The notes below the pieces were generated by a model. The model had not been told where the DNA came from and searched no databases. It saw nothing but the letters and a program-made list of their open reading frames with translations. This document shows, one piece after another, positions 6,906-8,362 of a DNA stretch of 8,362 nt. The position numbers and the translations under genes were made by a program. Positions within the stretch are counted from its first letter, which is position 1. Each line of letters starts with the position of its first letter. Origin of the DNA: Planctomycetota bacterium (lineage in GTDB: Bacteria > Planctomycetota > Phycisphaerae > Sedimentisphaerales > Anaerohalosphaeraceae); the NCBI GenBank assembly GCA_030637065.1, contig DAOVVQ010000168.1, positions 1 to 8,362 on the forward strand, read 5' to 3'.

Positions 6906-7922
6906 TTAAATCTCTATCCATTTGTTTGATTTTGCCAGAAGTCTTGTGTCAGTTATAACTTTTCTGGTAAAGTCAATTACCTCGTGTTTTTTCCATGCTT
7001 GTTTGTATTTTTCCCATACTTCTTTGAGGCTTTCCTTTCTAAGGTCACCACAGACAAAAGGAAGCGGTCCGGCAAGTTTGACTTTGCCATTGGCCAAAAC
7101 GAGCAGGGAAGCAGACGGAGATTCAAGTCGATATGATAGTTCCTCAATGATATCATAGGGGTAATAATAGATGTTAAGCTTTCCGTCATAAAAAGTTTCT
7201 TTTTCCTTGAGAATCTTGAAGAACTTCTCATATTGCTCCTGCGATGCGCAGATAATATCCCAGTTTTTCGCGGCCCTGCCGATCTGCATTGTTTTGCCCG
7301 TATAAAAACCTTGAGCACCCAGAGAATAAGCCATGTCTATAGCATCTGCAATTTCGTGGATGTTAAACTGTGTCGGAACAAAAACAACTTCTGTATTAAC
7401 GCCGCATTCCACAAGCATTTTACAGGCCGAGATCACTTTTTCCCAGTTGCCGGCTACCCTTAAACTCTCATGTCCTTGTGGTGTTGCGCCGTCAAGACTT
7501 ATCTGTACCGACCGTAAGTTTAGCGAAGCTAACTTCTCAGCAGCCTGCTGGTCTATGAGTTCACCGTTAGTCTCTATCTTCAAACTTATATTGTTGTCTC
7601 TGATTAATTTACAGACATCGAAAACATGAGGGCAAAGCAGCGGTTCTCCGCCGGAGATAGCCACATAAGGAATATCCAGCTCCACTATTTGTCTGCACAA
7701 ATCAAGTGACTCATCTTTGCTTAATTCATCCGGCATACTGTGGCCGGCCTCCTGGCAGCAATGAAGACAGCTCAAATTACAGGCCGAATTTAGCTGCCAG
7801 GCGAGAAAAAGCGGCGACTTATAATCTTCGAAATTAGTGCCTTTGAGAATTCCTCGCAGCTCGTCATCCGGGCCGGGATTGGTTAAACGACTTAGTTTTT
7901 TGTCTTCAGTTGTTATATCCAT
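6906..7922 (-). CDS. Radical SAM protein, first (promoter-proximal) copy of a tandem pair
   Basis: This paralogue of the following gene has 338 residues from the ATG at 7922. It carries C-x3-C-x2-C at C48, C52 and C55, then SGGEP, KIETNG and VQISLDGA as in its partner. The C-terminal extension again has the NGKVKLAGPLPFVCGDL and SLKEVW features of a SPASM/twitch-like tail. A cysteine present in the partner is replaced here (YYYPYD against FCYPHD), so an auxiliary Fe-S cluster is even less likely. The reading frame extends to TTG 7940 and ATG 7928. I prefer 7922 because AGGA lies five bases upstream and this N-terminus (MDITTED) aligns with that of the partner (MTTENKE). Upstream lie a short 18-codon ORF, a candidate promoter and an IS21 remnant. 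Both genes end in the same W-I-E-I-stop with 17 identical bases around the stop, supporting tandem duplication. Confidence 0.88.
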   Translation of the reverse strand: MDITTEDKKLSRLTNPGPDDELRGILKGTNFEDYKSPLFLAWQLNSACNLSCLHCCQEAGHSMPDELSKDESLDLCRQIVELDIPYVAISGGEPLLCPHVFDVCKLIRDNNISLKIETNGELIDQQAAEKLASLNLRSVQISLDGATPQGHESLRVAGNWEKVISACKMLVECGVNTEVVFVPTQFNIHEIADAIDMAYSLGAQGFYTGKTMQIGRAAKNWDIICASQEQYEKFFKILKEKETFYDGKLNIYYYPYDIIEELSYRLESPSASLLVLANGKVKLAGPLPFVCGDLRKESLKEVWEKYKQAWKKHEVIDFTRKVITDTRLLAKSNKWIEI

Positions 7923-7930
7923 CTTCATTC

Positions 7931-7987
7931 CTATACACAAACTATATTGTTTGATCTTAATTGATCGGTATGTCCAGCGTCAATCAT
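7931..7987 (-). CDS. Possible 18-codon leader or small peptide ORF before the radical SAM pair
   Basis: An ATG at 7987 preceded by GGAAGG five bases upstream opens a short frame encoding MIDAGHTDQLRSNNIVCV. Its stop TAG merges with the AGGA ribosome site of the first radical SAM gene, so translation could be coupled. It could be a leader peptide, a small modified-peptide precursor (it has one Cys near the end), or nothing. The ribosome site sits in DNA antisense to the IstB remnant, and a candidate promoter overlaps the same bases and would exclude translation from this start. Too short to judge from one sequence. Confidence 0.2.
   Translation of the reverse strand: MIDAGHTDQLRSNNIVCV
7954..7983 (-). 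promoter_or_regulatory. Candidate promoter for the radical SAM pair
   Basis: On the minus strand TTGACG (7983-7978) and TAAGAT (7959-7954) are separated by 18 bases. Transcription would start near 7947, about 25 bases before the preferred ATG at 7922. The DNA here is AT-rich and lies at the edge of the IS remnant. The -10 box matches only four of six positions, and the promoter is incompatible with the 18-codon ORF being translated from its own start. Confidence 0.35.
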
Positions 7988-7989
7988 AA

Positions 7990-8136
7990 TTTCCTTCCGC
8001 GACCAATCTGCCCTTTGCTGACTGGCCGCAGATATTTGCTGAGGATGAACGATTGGCCAGTGCTTCACTGGACAGACTGACCCATGATGTGCATATCCTT
8101 GAGATTATTGCCGACAGAGCCATCGAGATCGTTTAA
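7990..8136 (+). pseudogene. istB: C-terminal remnant of an IS21-family IstB ATPase
   Basis: In one plus-strand frame, opened by a stop at 7987 and closed by TAA at 8134-8136, the translation contains TNLPFADWPQIFA followed by LASASLDRLTHDVHILEI. This is the characteristic C-terminal block of IstB, the DnaC-like AAA+ helper ATPase of IS21-family transposition (usual form SNLPF..W...F, then L...LLDRLTHH..I). Only 48 codons remain. The Walker A and B regions, IstA and both insertion-sequence ends are missing, and the final residues (IIADRAIEIV) depart from the usual G-E-S-Y-R ending. It is a dead fragment, left by deletion between the element and the radical SAM genes. Confidence 0.7.
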
Positions 8137-8141
8137 TCCGG

Positions 8142-8362
8142 CTATTGAGACACAGCCACAAACAATGCTGCTCGACTTCCACCAACCCGCGGTTCAGCGA
8201 TTTTTTCCAATCCAGCTTCCCTGGCATCATCACAGATAGCTCTGTACAATTCCTTTCCCACGTGAAACTTTGGTTCAGCCAGAAGATATCTGCCGCCTGG
8301 CTTTAGCATATCATATATTTGTCTGAAGAATCGCCCCCGATCAGGTACTTCATGGGCAACCC
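8142..8362 (-). CDS. Class I SAM-dependent methyltransferase, C-terminal part (5' end outside the window)
   Basis: The 72 visible residues run from the window edge to a TAG at 8144-8142. They begin with VAHEVPDRGRFFRQIYDM, then LKPGGRYLLAEPKFHV, and end near AREAGLEKI and GGSRAALFVAVSQ. This is the second half of a Rossmann-fold methyltransferase domain of the UbiE/Methyltransf_11-25 type: the H-E-V-P segment after motif II, the LKPGG turn, the strand carrying A-E-P, and a final strand with S-R-A-A-L. The SAM-binding GxGxG would be further upstream. The gene ends five bases from the end of the convergent IstB remnant. The acceptor substrate is unknown, and a link to the radical SAM enzymes is only positional. 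Confidence 0.75.
   Translation of the reverse strand, partial: VAHEVPDRGRFFRQIYDMLKPGGRYLLAEPKFHVGKELYRAICDDAREAGLEKIAEPRVGGSRAALFVAVSQ

Noticed and set aside
5807..6940. 13-base match GATTTTGCCAGAA at 5807-5819 and 6928-6940 as a sign of a third radical SAM copy
   Set aside because: One exact 13-mer pair is expected by chance about as often as not in a window of this size, and the flanking bases do not align.
5346..8362. CRISPR array
   Set aside because: No regularly spaced direct repeats of 23-40 bases are present anywhere in the window; the only tandem array has a 7-base unit without spacers.

Overview
The window reads as bacterial chromosome in two compositional parts. Positions 1 to about 5340 are GC-rich, densely packed and almost entirely on the minus strand. 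From the tRNA-Gly at 5346 to the end the DNA is visibly more AT-rich and looks like an accessory insertion beside a tRNA gene. The phylum cannot be fixed from this window. A Tat-type NHL-propeller lipoprotein and the intergenic CGCC..GGCG and CGACTAA repeats would suit a Planctomycetota or other PVC-type genome, but that is a guess.

Layout, read in the minus (transcribed) direction of the first part: a proA-proB pair (4958 to 2560) joined by a TAATG stop/start overlap, encoding two successive steps of proline synthesis; a tRNA-Leu(CAA) gene (2422-2339) with a clear sigma70-type promoter of its own; then a probable two-gene operon of a Tat-exported NHL beta-propeller lipoprotein (2177-1164) and a zinc-dependent, NAD-type medium-chain dehydrogenase (1104-52). 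An intergenic stretch of 387 bases upstream of proA holds a palindrome, two small hairpins and four tandem 7-bp repeats, and leads into tRNA-Gly(TCC) on the plus strand.

The second part holds a short plus-strand ORF of unknown function with a run of ten G near its 3' end (5506-5706). Next come two tandem paralogous radical SAM enzymes on the minus strand (7922-6906 and 6885-5872, 20 bp apart). Behind them are a plus-strand remnant of an IS21-type IstB ATPase (about 7990-8136) and the C-terminal end of a class I SAM methyltransferase on the minus strand (8142 to the window edge).

The proline genes and the NHL/dehydrogenase pair look ordinary. The part most worth following up is the duplicated radical SAM pair. 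Its substrate is unknown, its auxiliary-cluster region is degenerate, and it has short ORFs close by at both ends. Whether these form one system cannot be decided from this window.
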